DNA from: Lepturacanthus savala
Lineage: Eukaryota > Chordata > Actinopteri > Scombriformes > Trichiuridae
Direction: 5' to 3'
DNA length: 64,000 nt
Assembly: GCA_030544235.1 (NCBI GenBank)
Contig: CM060461.1
Coordinates: 31,344,133 to 31,408,132, forward strand
Below are positions 23,401-35,239 of the stretch, piece after piece. How positions within the stretch are numbered: position 1 is the first letter of the stretch; every line of letters starts with the position of its first letter. The notes beneath the pieces were generated by a model. That model ran no database searches. It was given only the letters and a program-made list of their open reading frames with translations, and was not told the origin of the DNA. The translations under genes and the position numbers were made by a program.

Positions 23401-26400
23401 TCAGTGTAGATTCTTACTTTGAGTCACTGCATTCATGTGGACAATAATCAGCTGAGGTAGTTTTCCTACCTGCTCTATCATAGAGGATATGAGACCTCTG
23501 CAGAGCATCTTTAACCTGCTGCTCAGTCACCAGCAGAACCTGGACACCAGAACATGATTAATAGATAAACCTAGCTAGTTGATGGTTATACAGATAAACC
23601 TAGCTAGTTGATGGTTAAACAGATAAACCTAGCTAGTTGATGGTTAAACAGATAAACCTAGCTAGTTGATGGTTAAACAGATAAACCTAGCTAGTTGATG
23701 GTTATACAGATAAACCTAGCTAGATGATGATGGTAACAGATATGTAGCAGTTATCTTTTGTTGTATAAACCTGTGTAGCAGACTGTGAACTATTCATGTA
23801 TATTTATAAAAGGTCTATATTATAACGGTCTGGACCTGGGAGGAGGTCCGGACCTGGGAGGAGGTCTGGGCCTGGACCACCATCTGCAGACCAGTCAGTG
23901 CTGCTCTGGCGTCTCCATCACTCAGGAAGGCGATGGTGTCCACAGCTTTCTGTTCGATGTAAATCTGAGACCTGAGAAAAGTCCAAATATACTGAAAGTT
24001 AAACCTATAACTAGAGGGTTACACTGAAAGTTAACCCTATAACTAGAGGGTTACACTGAAAGTTAACCCTATAACTAGAGGGTTACACTGAAAGTTAACC
24101 CTATAACTAGAGGGTTATACTGAAAGTTAACCCTATAACTAGAGGGTTATACTGAAAGTTAACCCTATAACTAGAGGGTTATACTGAAAGTTAACCCTAT
24201 AACTAGAGGGTTATACTGAAAGTTAACCCTATAACTAGAGGGTTATACTGAAAGTTAACCCTATAACTAGAGGGTTACACTGAAAGTTAACCCTATAACT
24301 AGAGGGTTATACTGAAAGTTAACCCTATAACTAGAGGGTTATACTGAAAGTTAACCCTATAACTAGAGGGTTACACTGAAAGTTAACCCTATAACTAGAG
24401 GGTTACACTGAAAGTTAACCCTATAACTAGAGGGTTATACTGAAAGTTAACCCTATAACTAGAGGGTTATACTGAAAGTTAACCCTATAACTAGAGGGTT
24501 ATACTGAAAGTTAAACCTATAACTAGAGGGTTACACTGAAAGTTAACTCTATAACTAGAGGGTTACACTGAAAGTTAACCCTATAACTAGAGGGTTATAC
24601 TGAAAGTTAACCCTATAACTAGAGGGTTATACTGAAAGTTAACCCTATAACTAGAGGGTTATACTGAAAGTTAACCCTATAACTAGAGGGTTATACTGAA
24701 AGTTAAACCTATAACTAGAGGGTTACACTGAAAGTTAACCCTATAACTAGAGGGTTATACTGAAAGTTAACTCTATAACTAGAGGGTTATACTGAAAGTT
24801 AACCCTATAACTAGAGGGTTATACTGAAAGTTAACTCTATAACTAGAGGGTTATACTGAAAGTTAAACCTATAACTAGAGGGTTATACTGAAAGTTAAAC
24901 CTATAACTAGAGGGTTATACTGAAAGTTAACCCTATAACTAGAGGGTTACACTGAAAGTTAACCCTATAACTAGAGGGTTATACTGAAAGTTAAACCTAT
25001 AACTAGAGGGTTATACTGAAAGTTAAACCTATAACTAGAGGGTTACACTGAAAGTTAAACCTATAACTAGAGGGTTATACTGAAACCCTTTAAAGGCTTT
25101 ACATGCATTAATATACATTAATATTCATGTTAAAGTTAACATGAACATTAATGTATTAATATTAATATATTAACATGAACATTAATGTATTAATATTAAT
25201 ATATCAACAGGAATATTAATATTAATATATTAACATGAATATTAATATTAATATATCAACATGAATATTAATATTAATATATCAACATGAATATTAATAT
25301 TAATATATCAACATGAATATTAATATTAATATATCAACATGAATATTAATATTAATATATCAACATGAATATTAATATTAATATATCAACATGAATATTA
25401 ATATTAATATATTAACGTGAATATTAATATTAATATATCAACATGAATATTAATATATCAACATGAATATTAATATTAATATATTAACATGAATATTAAT
25501 ATTAATATATTACCATGAATATTAATATTAATATATTAACATGAATATTAATATATTAACATGAATATTAATATATTAATGTATTAATATAACAGCAGCT
25601 TATCAGCTGACATCAACTCTTCTTCTGATTTAACTGATCAACACATTTTCAGTAAAGAAACTTTTCTCAGTTAATCAGCAGCAGCGAGATCTAAAATCTA
25701 TTGATTAATATCTAATATTTATTGATCTACTGATCTAATATCTATTGATCTAATATCTATTGATCTAATATCTATTGATCTAATATCTATTGATCTATTA
25801 TCTATTGATCTAATATCTATTGCATCTATCAAAGCTTCATCATCATCCAACAATAAATTCATCATGGTCCAATATTTTATTTTCCATCAACGTATCAGAG
25901 TTTTATTCTCCAGAAGACTCACTCGTCTGTGTGGTCCTGATGATCCTGACCCGCCTGGTCCAGGTCCCGGTCCAGGACCCGGATCCCCAGTGCAGCCAGG
26001 GCCCTGTGTAGGATGAGGCCCATGGCCTCCAGGGACAGTTTCTCCAGGACCAGAACCCTGCAGCGGCTCAGCAGAGCCGAGTTGACCCGGAACGAAGGGT
26101 TCTCCGTGGTGGCCCCGATCAGAACCACCGACCCGTTCTCCACGTGAGGGAGGAAGGTGTCCTGGACAGGAAGTGACATCAGAACTGGATATAGAACTGT
26201 ATATTCTTAGAATAAAAAGCAGTTAGATCTCACTGTATGATCTTCATGATTTATTTATTCAGCATTTATTTTTTATGACTTATTTATTTCTGACCGTGTC
26301 TCCCATCAACCCCTGACAGACCTGCTGGGACTTGTTGAATCGGTGGATTTCATCGATGAACAGGATGGTTTTTCTCCTGCAGAGTCTCAGCTCGTTCTCA

Positions 26401-27723
26401 GCCTGTTTGATGACGCTTTTAACGTCGGCCGTCGACGCGCTGGTGGCCGACAGCGTCACGAAACGATTCCCCTTCTTCCTGCTGCTGGTGGCAATGATAT
26501 GAGCCAGAGTCGTCTGGAACGGAGAAATCACATGAAATCACAGAGAAATCACATGAAATCACAGAGAAATCACATGAAATCACAGAGAAATCACATGAAA
26601 TCACAGAGAAATCACAGAGAAATCACATGAAATCACAGAGAAATCACAGAGAAATCACAGAGAAATCACATGAAATCACATGAAATCACAGAGAAATCAC
26701 AGAGAAATCACAGGGAAAAAAATCACAGAAGATTTTAATGTGATTCAAGTCCAGGGTCCATTAAAACTAGTGGCTGACATCAGAACTGCTGTTTCTGAGA
26801 CTAAACCAATGAGATGTGAGGCTGAAACACCAGAAGTTGGTGGAGTCCATCAACACATGAAGCAGTAACCATGACAACTAAATGTTACTGGAGGGATTCA
26901 CAGGATGATGATGAGCTGTAAGTTAATTAAAGGATGATATAAAGTTATAGATGATGACGTCACGCACCTTCCCGCAGCCTGGCGGGCCCCACAGGATCAA
27001 TGACGGGATTTCCTGTGATTCCAGAAGCTGCCGCAGGACAGTTTGTTCTCCGACAACTTTACTCTGACCGAAGTATTCCAGCAGCGAGTTTGGCCTCATA
27101 GTTTCAGATAAAGGTTTAGTTAGAGTTTCAGATAAAGGTTTAGTTAGAGTTTCAGATAAAGGTTTAGTTAGAGTTTCAGATAAAGGTTTAGTTAGAGTTT
27201 CAGATAAAGGTTTAGTTAGAGTTTCAGATAAAGGTTTAGTTAGAGTTTCAGATAAAGGTTTAGTTAGAGTTTCAGATAAAGGTTTAGTTAGAGTTTCAGA
27301 TAAAGGTTTAGTTAGAGTTTCAGATAAAGGTTTAGTTAGAGTTTCAGATAAAGGTTTAGTTAGAGTTTCAGATAAATCAGATGCTGCGTTCAGGGACAGC
27401 TGGGACTCCTCCGTGTCCTTCAACAAGCTGCGTTTGTTTCCTCTGTTTCCAGCGTGTTTTGCGGGTAAAAACGGGCCGTTCCGTTCGTTCCTGTTTTTCT
27501 GGAAGAGTGAAAACACCGCAGCAGATTGCGGGTTTCCCGCAGAGGAGCTGGGCGCCGGTCTGCTGACGGCGGGGCTGCGTGGCTCCGCACCGATGCGGGG
27601 TTTCTTCCCGCGCGGCCCGCATTCCTCCGGCTGGTCCAGGCAGACGTCCAGGTGTCCGTTAATGGACGAGGACGTGAAATCTCTGAAACACACCGGGCAT
27701 TGAACCGGCGCCGCTGACGTCAT
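18342..27723 (-). CDS. wrnip1: WRNIP1, Werner helicase-interacting AAA+ ATPase, complete
   Basis: Nuclear AAA+ ATPase of the MgsA/Mgs1/WRNIP1 clamp-loader-like family; in vertebrates it protects stalled forks and binds ubiquitin and WRN. Exons 5' to 3': 27723-26968, 26513-26322, 26161-25923, 23971-23854, 23539-23470, 23361-23206, 22990-22911, 18626-18342 (1896 nt, 631 aa, stop TAA), close to the human length. A UBZ4 zinc finger lies at the N terminus (C9, C12, H24, C28). Then follow a disordered linker, eleven copies of SETLTKPL (about 118-205), and the conserved TMRP...YFGQS entry to the AAA domain. Walker A is GPPGCGK (246-252), Walker B FIDEIH (304-309), and sensor 1 GATTENPSF. The C-terminal block (QRSHILYDRAG, GSDQNASLYW, NVKACLRNHKGPLPP) is highly conserved. 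The first true ATG is at 27723; an in-frame TTG lies 60 nt upstream. The last intron (18627-22910) is a single 4.3-kb array of its own acceptor. The exon 4 donor is ambiguous between two copies 18 nt apart. Confidence 0.92.
18627..22875. repeat. About 100 decoy copies of the WRNIP1 exon 8 acceptor and exon start (41-bp unit)
   Basis: The unit is 41 bp with some 32-35 bp deletions. On the minus strand each copy reads GGTTGTTTTCAG|GTGATTCT and on through GGCTCAGTGCACCGTGTACC: 12-14 intronic bases, the acceptor, and about 27 nt of exon 8. Only the copy at 18601-18626 continues into the real exon. A frequent variant changes the first exon codon GTG to GGG. Because 41 is not a multiple of 3, three units make a 41-residue protein repeat that stays open in all phases for long stretches, e.g. 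21382-22086. Confidence 0.95.
23041..23054 (-). repeat. Partial duplicate of WRNIP1 exon 7 start
   Basis: TCAGCCAGTCCTG at 23041 repeats the exon 7 acceptor junction at 22981-22993, 60 bp upstream in the transcript. The copy reads AG|GACTGGCTGA on the minus strand. Confidence 0.6.
23363..23398. repeat. (CA)n / (TG)n microsatellite at WRNIP1 exon 6 acceptor
   Basis: About 17 CA dinucleotides on the plus strand form a (TG)n tract directly upstream of the exon 6 acceptor (GTGTGTAAG|GTGAAG). Confidence 0.92.
23560..23730. repeat. Tandem repeat, 27-bp unit, WRNIP1 intron 4
   Basis: Six copies of AGATAAACCTAGCTAGTTGA followed by TGGTTAA/TA. CCTAGCTAG is partly palindromic. Confidence 0.92.
23833..23872 (-). 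repeat. 18-bp duplication at WRNIP1 exon 4 donor
   Basis: Minus-strand ACCTCCTCCCAG|GTCCGG is followed 18 nt later by ACCTCCTCCCAG|GTCCAG, giving two equal donors whose use would differ by six in-frame codons. Confidence 0.75.
23995..25090. repeat. Minisatellite, 32-bp unit with internal inverted repeat, WRNIP1 intron 3
   Basis: About 34 very homogeneous copies of ACTGAAAGTTAACCCTATAA then CTAGAGGGTTAT. AACCCT and AGGGTT in each unit form an inverted repeat around an eight-base core. Confidence 0.95.
25125..25590. repeat. AT-rich minisatellite, about 28-bp unit, WRNIP1 intron 3
   Basis: Units of AATATTAATATTAATATATC plus AACATG; ATTAATAT words are self-complementary. Non-coding. Confidence 0.93.
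25690..25822. repeat. Tandem repeat, 15-bp unit TCTATTGATCTAATA, WRNIP1 intron 3
   Basis: About eight copies, ending about 100 bp before exon 3. Confidence 0.9.
26518..26722. repeat. Acceptor-proximal array, WRNIP1 intron 1
   Basis: Units GAGAAATCACATGAAATCAC, about ten copies with variants, starting only 5 bp from the exon 2 acceptor. On the minus strand this is a repeated GTGATTTCTCTGTGATTTC tract that includes the pyrimidine stretch before TTCCAG|ACG. Confidence 0.9.
27109..27372 (-). repeat. Coding VNTR in WRNIP1 exon 1 (24 bp, 11 copies)
   Basis: Eleven identical copies of a 24-bp unit encode SETLTKPL in frame, between the zinc-finger linker and the AAA+ core. The last partial copy merges into the conserved SETMRP. 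Copies look identical at DNA level, which suggests recent expansion or homogenisation. Confidence 0.95.
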
Positions 27724-27783
27724 CCCGTCCGCTTTTTTCTGTTTCTTCCCGCGAAAAGTTTGACCTTTAATCACGTGACTCAA

Positions 27784-28189
27784 ACTACCACTGTTTCCGG
27801 GTTAAACTATTAATAAATACACGTTCTGCTCAGTTTAAAAACGATATTATTAATCAATAATATTATACAATATGGTAAATTAATAAATAGCATAGTTGAA
27901 AATCATTATATAGAGGTTAATTCTTAATTTATATTTAACTGGTAATTAAAATCAGGAAAAACCTGACAAATTAACCAAATAGATCAAAGTATTTTCACAA
28001 CATAAGATATTAAAAAAAGTTTAGCCTTGAATTTACTCATTAATATAAATCCATTTATTAGAAAGGATGTGTTCAACATTCAATGGTCAATAATACATAG
28101 ATTAAATTATATTTAAATACATTATGAAATGACAATTACATTACATACATACAAGTTTACAGCAAACACACACACAACATTCATAATGG
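27784..28189. other. WRNIP1 upstream region, no gene seen
   Basis: The WRNIP1 side is CpG-containing only up to about 27800; beyond that it is AT-rich unique sequence with no supported gene. A promoter near 27724-27830 is expected but shows no clear TATA box. Confidence 0.4.
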
Positions 28190-28410
28190 TCTGGTCCAGT
28201 AATGGTCTGGTCCAGTAGTGGTCTGGTCCAGTAGTGGTCTGGTCCAGTATCTGGTCCAGTAGTGGTCTGGTTCAGTATCTAGTCCAGTATCTGGTCCAGT
28301 ATCTGGTCCAGTAGTGGTCTAGTTCAGTATTTGGTCCAGTAGTGGTCTGGTCCAGTAATGGTCTGGTCCAGTAGTGGTCTGGTCCAGTAGTGGTCTGGTT
28401 CAGTCTCTCA
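28190..28410. repeat. Tandem repeat, 16-bp unit GTCTGGTCCAGTAGTG
   Basis: About 14 copies with 10-bp truncated variants (ATCTGGTCCA), intergenic between WRNIP1 and mylk4. Confidence 0.92.
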
Positions 28411-28508
28411 TTGTAATTAATGAGACGTTTCAGATGCTGTTCCTCATTGATGAAATCAGATCAGTCCAGATTCTGTATTTATTTATGTTTACAGACCTAG
28501 AAAAGTTG

Positions 28509-29065
28509 AGTATAGGGTTAGGGTTAGGGGATTAGGGGGTTAGGGTTAGGGGTTTAGGGGGTCAGGGTTAGGGGATTAGGGGGTCAGGGTTAGGGGGTTA
28601 GGGTTAGGGGGTTAGGGTTAGGGTTAGGGGGTTAGGGTTAGGCTTAGGGGGTTAAGGTTAGGGTTAGGGTCCCTCTCTATGTGACTGAAGGGTTAGGGTT
28701 AGGGGGTTAGGGGGTTAGGGTTAGGCTTAGGGGGTTAGGGTTAGGGGGTTAGGGTTAGGCTTAGGGGGTTAGGCTTAGGGGGTTAGGGTTAGGGGGTTAG
28801 GGTTAGGCTTAGGGGGTTAGGGTTAGGGGGTTAAGGTTAGGGGGTTAGGCTTAGGGGGTTAGGGTTAGGGGGTTAAGGTTAGGGGGTTAGGGTTAGGGTT
28901 AGGGGGTTAAGGTTAGGGGGTTAGGGTTAGGGGGTTAAGGTTAGGGGGTTAGGGTTAGGGGGTTAAGGTTAGGGGGTTAGGGTTAGGGGGTTAGGGTTAG
29001 GCTTAGGGGGTTAGGGTTAGGTTTAGGGGGTTAGGGTTAGGGGGTTAAGGTTAGGGTCCCTCTCT
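28509..29065. repeat. Degenerate telomere-like TTAGGG array (first block)
   Basis: Mixed TTAGGG and TTAGGGGG units with GGTTAAGG and GGCTTAGG variants, G-rich on the plus strand. It is interrupted near 28670 by TCCCTCTCTATGTGACTGAA, which recurs at the right end (29055). Internal and degenerate, so not a terminal telomere. Confidence 0.9.
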
Positions 29066-29079
29066 ATGTGACTGAATAA

Positions 29080-31130
29080 ATACCACAGCTATTTATTTAT
29101 TTAATGGACAATCTCTAACAATCACTTTTAAATCTACTGCCTGGAACATGAATTCTTTTTGGTTTACTGCACAGTTGATTTTATTTATTAATATATATTT
29201 GTACTTATATTTACAGTTTATTCATAGTATTTGTGACAGAGAATATAATCTAATGTAATAATAAAGAGTGAAGTGAGTGACCTTGGCTGGCAGCTGTCAG
29301 TCTTTTGTCCTGAGGACAGACGTCCGTCCTCTAACGAGCTGACAGGGTTTACTGAGTTAAATCTGAGGAGGATCGAGTTCCTGTTGCAGCAAAAAGCTGC
29401 CGTCATCGCTCCTAACGACAGGATAACTCCAACACCTCAGTTCAGGTGAAGAAAGATAGATGAGGAGTAAAGTGAAAACCCTGGAACTCTTTATCACAGG
29501 CTGGGACAGCTGGTTAGTTCACAGCATGTGTCTGGTCGCCTCGTATCTCTGGGGTCGACTGCAGGATTTACTCTGCTGCAGGAGCCAAAGATCACCTGGA
29601 AAACAGGTAACACCACCTGTCTAATTTAAATATAAATGACTAATTAACCTGCAGGGTTTACTCTGCTGCAGGTAACACGTCTCATTTAAACACTGGCTTG
29701 GGAATTCTAACTATTTATTACTATTTATTATAACTAATTTAACAATTCGTTTGCTTTTTTGTGTATTTTATATTTTATATATTGGGTCTATAACGAGCTC
29801 AATCAAAAGTTCACGTTTCCAAGGAAAAGATCCTGGATTTTGTTGGAAAATGCTTGTTTTTATTTTATTTTTATCATCACCAGTAACCAACAGAAAATTA
29901 CATCATTGATTTATTTAGAGCTCAGTTTGCTATTTCTAAGAAAAATGTATTTAAAACTATGAATATTACCACATCTGTTCAACAGCTGCACTAAATCAGA
30001 CAAGGATAATATATATTTTAATGTTATAAACATGTTATTACTGTCCCTGTAGGAATAAACTGAAGTGAAAATCATTACATCATTTCAGAAGCTCAGATAT
30101 ATTTGGTCAATAATTTCAGGATCTACTAAACTGTCCCTGAAGCTTCTCACTTCATCCACATCATCTGTTATTGATGAGACAAACAGCTGGTCCTGAGTTG
30201 GTTTGAACCATTGTTGGTTTGTTAAAAGCTGGAAGGAGCATGAGGAACCAGAGTGATGGAGCATCATGGACTGAATGTCCAGGCGATTCCATCCATGGGT
30301 CAGTTCTTCTCTGATGGAACCACTTTACTCCATGATGGTGACATCATCATCACCACAGAGTCCAGACCTTCATCATCCAGAACCTCTGGTGTGGTGGAGA
30401 ACATCCATGCAACACTGGATGGAGATGAACCTTTGTGACATCACAGAAGGTCATTGAACCACAGTGAATGCTGCTGTAATTAAAGCTGAAGACATCCACT
30501 GGTTTTCATCCAGGATTAGTGTATATTATTATAATCTGTATTATTATTCATATATTTATATATACTCATGTTTCCCTGACAGAGTCCTAGATATATTCAT
30601 CATTAAAACATAAATACATGATTCATGATTTAATCTGAATAATCATTTTCACTCATGTCATAAGACAGCATCTTCTTTTAAAACAACTATCTGTGTATTT
30701 CTGTATTTTATTAAGTTTCAGTGAATTCATCTTGTATTTTTGTGTTGTTCCTATTATATTTTGATAGATTAGATAACTACATGGACATTCCATTCCAAGC
30801 AAATATAATCCTGCAGCTGGATTGTGAGGATTAGTAAATGTTCTTGGTCCTATTGTAGTTTTCTGAATAAATCATGATGACAGTTTTTTGTAGGAAAAAC
30901 CCTTTTCTCAATTTGTTCAGATTTTTAGTTTGAGTTTATGATAAACTGCTGTGATGATGCAGCTTTTGCTGCCATCTACTGGTTATAAATGCCAGTGCAG
31001 GTGAATTATGTGTCACACAGTAATAAGAGTTGAAGGAGTGCACCAAGAAAATATTTAAAGACTATGCAATAAAGCTTCTCTGTAGGTTAATATTTAATAT
31101 GTCAGCAACTAACTCTTTAACCAGAGGATT
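29080..31130. other. Intergenic unique sequence, no gene supported
   Basis: AT-rich, with only short open frames that lack splice context or family similarity. One stretch (30085-30460) has overlapping short frames on both strands, but I recognise nothing in it. Confidence 0.5.
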
Positions 31131-31755
31131 TGACATGAAATCACCCTGATGAAATCACCCTGATGAAATCACTGTGATGAAATCACCCTGATGAAATCAC
31201 CGTGATGAAATCACTGTGATGAAATCACCCTGATGAAATCACCCTGATGAAATCACTGTGATGAAATCACCCTGATGAAATCACTGTGATGAAATCACTG
31301 TGATGAAATCACCGTGATGAAATCACCCTGATGAAATCACTGTGATGAAATCACTGTGATGAAATCACCCTGATGAAATCACCCTGATGAAATCACTGTG
31401 ATGAAATCACTGTGATGAAATCACCCTGATGAAATCACCCTGATGAAATCACTGTGATGAAATCACCCTGATGAAATCACTGTGATGAAATCACCCTGAT
31501 GAAATCACTGTGATGAAATCACTGTGATGAAATCACCCTGATGAAATCACCCTGATGAAATCACCCTGATGAAATCACTGTGATGAAATCACCCTGATGA
31601 AATCACTGTGATGAAATCACCGTGATGAAATCACCCTGATGAAATCACCCTGATGAAATCACTGTGATGAAATCACCCTGATGAAATCACCCTGATGAAA
31701 TCACCCTAATGAAATCACCCTGATGAAATCACCCTGATGAAATCACCCTGATGAT
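31130..31755. repeat. Minisatellite, 14-bp unit ATGAAATCACCCTG
   Basis: About 44 copies of GATGAAATCAC followed by CCT, TGT or CGT. The two main types alternate in irregular order. Intergenic. Confidence 0.95.
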
Positions 31756-31964
31756 TTCCTCTGTGAGAATTCATCTTCAGGTTAAAGATATATCTGCTGC
31801 TGCAGGACTGGAGCCTGTCACCAGCTCCTGTTTCCATTCCTGTCGTGGTATTTGTGGATCTACGCTGACATTTACTGCAGGAGCTGCTGCTCCATGAAGC
31901 TGCAGCATTAATACACCAAACCAGAGGCTTCAATGAAGAGATCCTCTTACACGTCCATACTGAT

Positions 31965-32147
<183 letters not shown>

Positions 32148-32754
32148 TCTTTCTTTTCATGACTATTTCCATTGTAGATTCTCACTGAAGGCATCAAAAC
32201 TATGAATGAACATGTTTATTTTGTTATGTTCTCAACAAAAACATGTTTATATTCTAGTTTCTTCCCTTTGATCTGATTGATAAAGCAATAAATTCCACTC
32301 TGATAAGACACTTTGATAAAACTCTGATAAGACACAACTATGAAGTGAAACCTGTGTGTAAATCAATATAAATCATGTTATTTCACCTTTTTTTTAACAT
32401 AGCACCATAAACATGTGTTCATTCTTCACCTGCTGTTGAAAATAAGAACCCAGCGAAGTAAAAAGTGGCCCAGACTCAGATATTTGGACATATTTACATT
32501 TGTAATATTCCCCAACATGTATATTTATTATTTGTATTAGCTGATGATGGTTTAGATGCCAGGACAAAACCTGAGACCACAGAAACCAACACAGACCGTC
32601 TGAGGCTTCAGCCCAGTTCACTTTCACAGCTCAACAAGTTTCCAACTGAAAGAATCTGGCAGCAGCTTGAAGGGACTGGACCGGCGCCACAGAACAGGAC
32701 GGGACATTGTGTTCTCTGGTAGAGGCAGCGGGTCTCACAGTCCAGATGGACCAG

Positions 32755-33095
32755 AATACTGCTGTCAGAACCCTAATACTGCTGTCAGAACCAGAATACT
32801 GCTGTCAGGACCCTAATACTGCTGTCAGAACCCTAATACTGCTGTCAGAACCCTAATACTGCTGTCAGAACCAGAATACTGCTGTCAGGACCCTAATAAT
32901 ACTATCAGAACCCTAATAATAATACTATCAGAACCCTAATAATAATACTATCAGAACCCTAGTAATAATACTATCAGAACCAGAATAATAATACTATCAG
33001 AACCCTAATAATAATACTATCAGAACCAGAATAATAATACTATCAGAACCCTAATAATAATACTATCAGAACCCTAATAATAATACTATCAGACC
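32755..33095. repeat. Tandem repeat, 20-bp units AATACTGCTGTCAGAACCCT / AATAATACTATCAGAACCCT
   Basis: Two consecutive related blocks, about seven and nine copies. Intergenic, upstream of mylk4. Confidence 0.92.
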
Positions 33096-33557
33096 TCCAT
33101 CTAAAATCTTCTTATAGTTGTGTATTTTATAATCAGCTGATTTTTATCAACTCTTAAATATATTATTACCATTTATATATATTTAAATATATTTAATATA
33201 TTTCCAGCTTTTCTATATCATCACAGAGGAAATGTCTTCACCTTAAAGTTGTTCCTATTAACGTCATTAACTGAGTTAACGTTCTGCTGCTGAGGTTCCT
33301 GCAGTCAGATCAGCTGATCTGCAGCTGCAGCTCTGTCAGTAGCAGCGTTTACAGCTGATTTCAGATCCAACTCCTCAGACTTGGCAGCGAAGGTGAGAGG
33401 AGACTGAGCAGCAGCTGATGCTGTTAGTGTCTTTGGCTGAAGTTTCACTGTAAAGTGTAAGAAACATAAACTGGACATTTGTTTTATGGCGTTCGCCTCT
33501 ACTTTAATATAATATCTCAATGAAAACTAATGGACATCACGACTTTATTAACCTTTA

Positions 33558-33745
33558 ACCTGCAGCAGCAGCAGCAGTAGCAGTAGCAACAGTGTTAGCA
33601 GCAGTAGCAGCAGCAACAGTGTTAGCAGCAATAGCAGTAGCAACAGTGTTAGCAGCAGTAGCAGCAGCAACAGTGTTAGCAGCAGTAGCAGCAGCAACAG
33701 TGTTAGCAGCAGTAGCAGCAGCAACAGTGTTAGCAGCAGTAGCAG
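33558..33745. repeat. GCAGTA/GCAACA triplet-rich array
   Basis: About 27-bp units of AGCAGCAACAGTGTTAGCAG, five to six copies. Open in several frames on both strands because all units are multiples of three; no splice signals or start context tie it to a gene. Confidence 0.88.
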
Positions 33746-33925
33746 AATATTCTGCTGCAGGTCTTTTAACATCTAGAATATTCTGCTGCAGGTCTTTTAA
33801 CATCTAGAATATTCTGCTGCAGGTCTTTTAACATCTAGAATATTCTGCTGCAGATATTTTAACATCTAGAATATTCTGCTGCAGGTCTTTTAACATCTAG
33901 AATATTCTGCTGCAGGTCTTTTAAC
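33745..33925. repeat. Tandem repeat, 31-bp unit with TTCTGCTGCAGGTCTTTTAA
   Basis: Six copies, each with a CTGCAG|GT word and the self-complementary TCTAGAATATTC. Confidence 0.92.
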
Positions 33926-33959
33926 AGAGGAGCCGCTGCAGCCTTTAAACTGTCTGTAT

Positions 33960-35239
33960 CTGACCTGTCGACAGCTGTGATTGATGTTGACTTCATTCCA
34001 TTCGTCGCTCGTTCTTTCTGCTGCAGGCGTCTAACAGTGAAGTTTGGATGAAATAATTAAAAGACGCAGCTGGAGTAAAACTACAAAGACCTTTGCAGAG
34101 ACGCATTAATTCTTATGTGAACTGAAAGGACGTAGGTGCAGTGACGTGAACTCTTCCTTCACCTTCCAAACACTCCTCCAGCTGCTCCCGTGACTCCTCA
34201 TTCTGGACTCAGTGGCTTCGGATCAGTTTTCAGTCTCTGCTTCATTGTCAAAAATATTCCACGGTGGCGTGAGCAAAGCTGGATGAGCTGGATCATCTGT
34301 GCTTTATGGGAAAAAAGAGTTTTTACCAAGTAGAAAAGGCAGAATGTTCAGGAAATGTGTGTTTTAATCAGCTGCGTTGCAGCTTTTACTCAAACTGTTA
34401 TACGGAGGGAATATGGATCACGATCATGTTACAGGAGCTAAATTAGAATTGATCCCCGCTCTGTGAAGGGAGGTCATCAGTGGATGTTTTGGTCAGTATA
34501 AATCATCTGAGTGACCCAGCTCTTCTTTCAGCTGAAGGACTAAACGTCTTCGTCACGTTTCCACTGACACTGAGTGGAATTCCACTAAATCCAACTCATT
34601 AGTCCCAAACAGCGACTTCCTTTCAATGCCCTGAAAATCATCTCAAATTTCCTCTTAGACTTTGAAAAAACAAACGTGTGAACTCCATTTTTATCCTTTT
34701 TGGACACATTTTAAGAACATGGACCATCTGTTAAAATGAGTCATTATCATTTAGAAACGCAGTGAAGTATAACTTGAGTGAAGCAGATAAGACTGTATAC
34801 ATCCAGCATTCTGACAGGCAGCAGGAGGGGGACGGTGGTTTGAAGCCTCTCAGATGTCTCACGGCTGAGCCAAGCCGAACAACACTCGACCCCTGCTGAC
34901 GTCAGCTGTTCATTTACATTTAGGACACGCTCACTTCATTCCTGCACCACTTCTACTGGACAACAGCACAAACAGCCTGATCACAGCTCGGCTTTCTTGA
35001 GCTTTGCAGTTTATAGATTTAACATCTTCATCAGCATTGCTGGTGATTTTTTTGTTTTTCTCTTTAATCATTTTACAGAGATACGCTGGTTTTTCGTTAG
35101 CTTTGCGCAGCATAGGAAGCACTGAAGGGTAGAGCTGGCTCCTGCTGCTGGAACAGCTTCTCCGTCTGTTTTACAGACGTTACCCCTTCTATTTCTGTCT
35201 CAGTTCGGTGCCTTGACGTGATTTTATTCCACGGACAAC
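33960..35239. other. Presumed mylk4 5' region
   Basis: Mostly unique sequence. No array and no convincing TATA box. A 5' UTR or upstream non-coding exon is likely here, but I cannot place it. Confidence 0.35.

Noticed and set aside
27724..27783. Upstream extension of WRNIP1 to 27783
   Set aside because: The codon at 27783 is TTG, not ATG; the first ATG is at 27723, directly before the zinc finger.
28509..29065. A true chromosome-end telomere
   Set aside because: Units are degenerate and the array is internal with unique sequence on both sides.
30085..30457. Overlapping 60-codon frames on both strands
   Set aside because: Short, no family similarity and no coding context.
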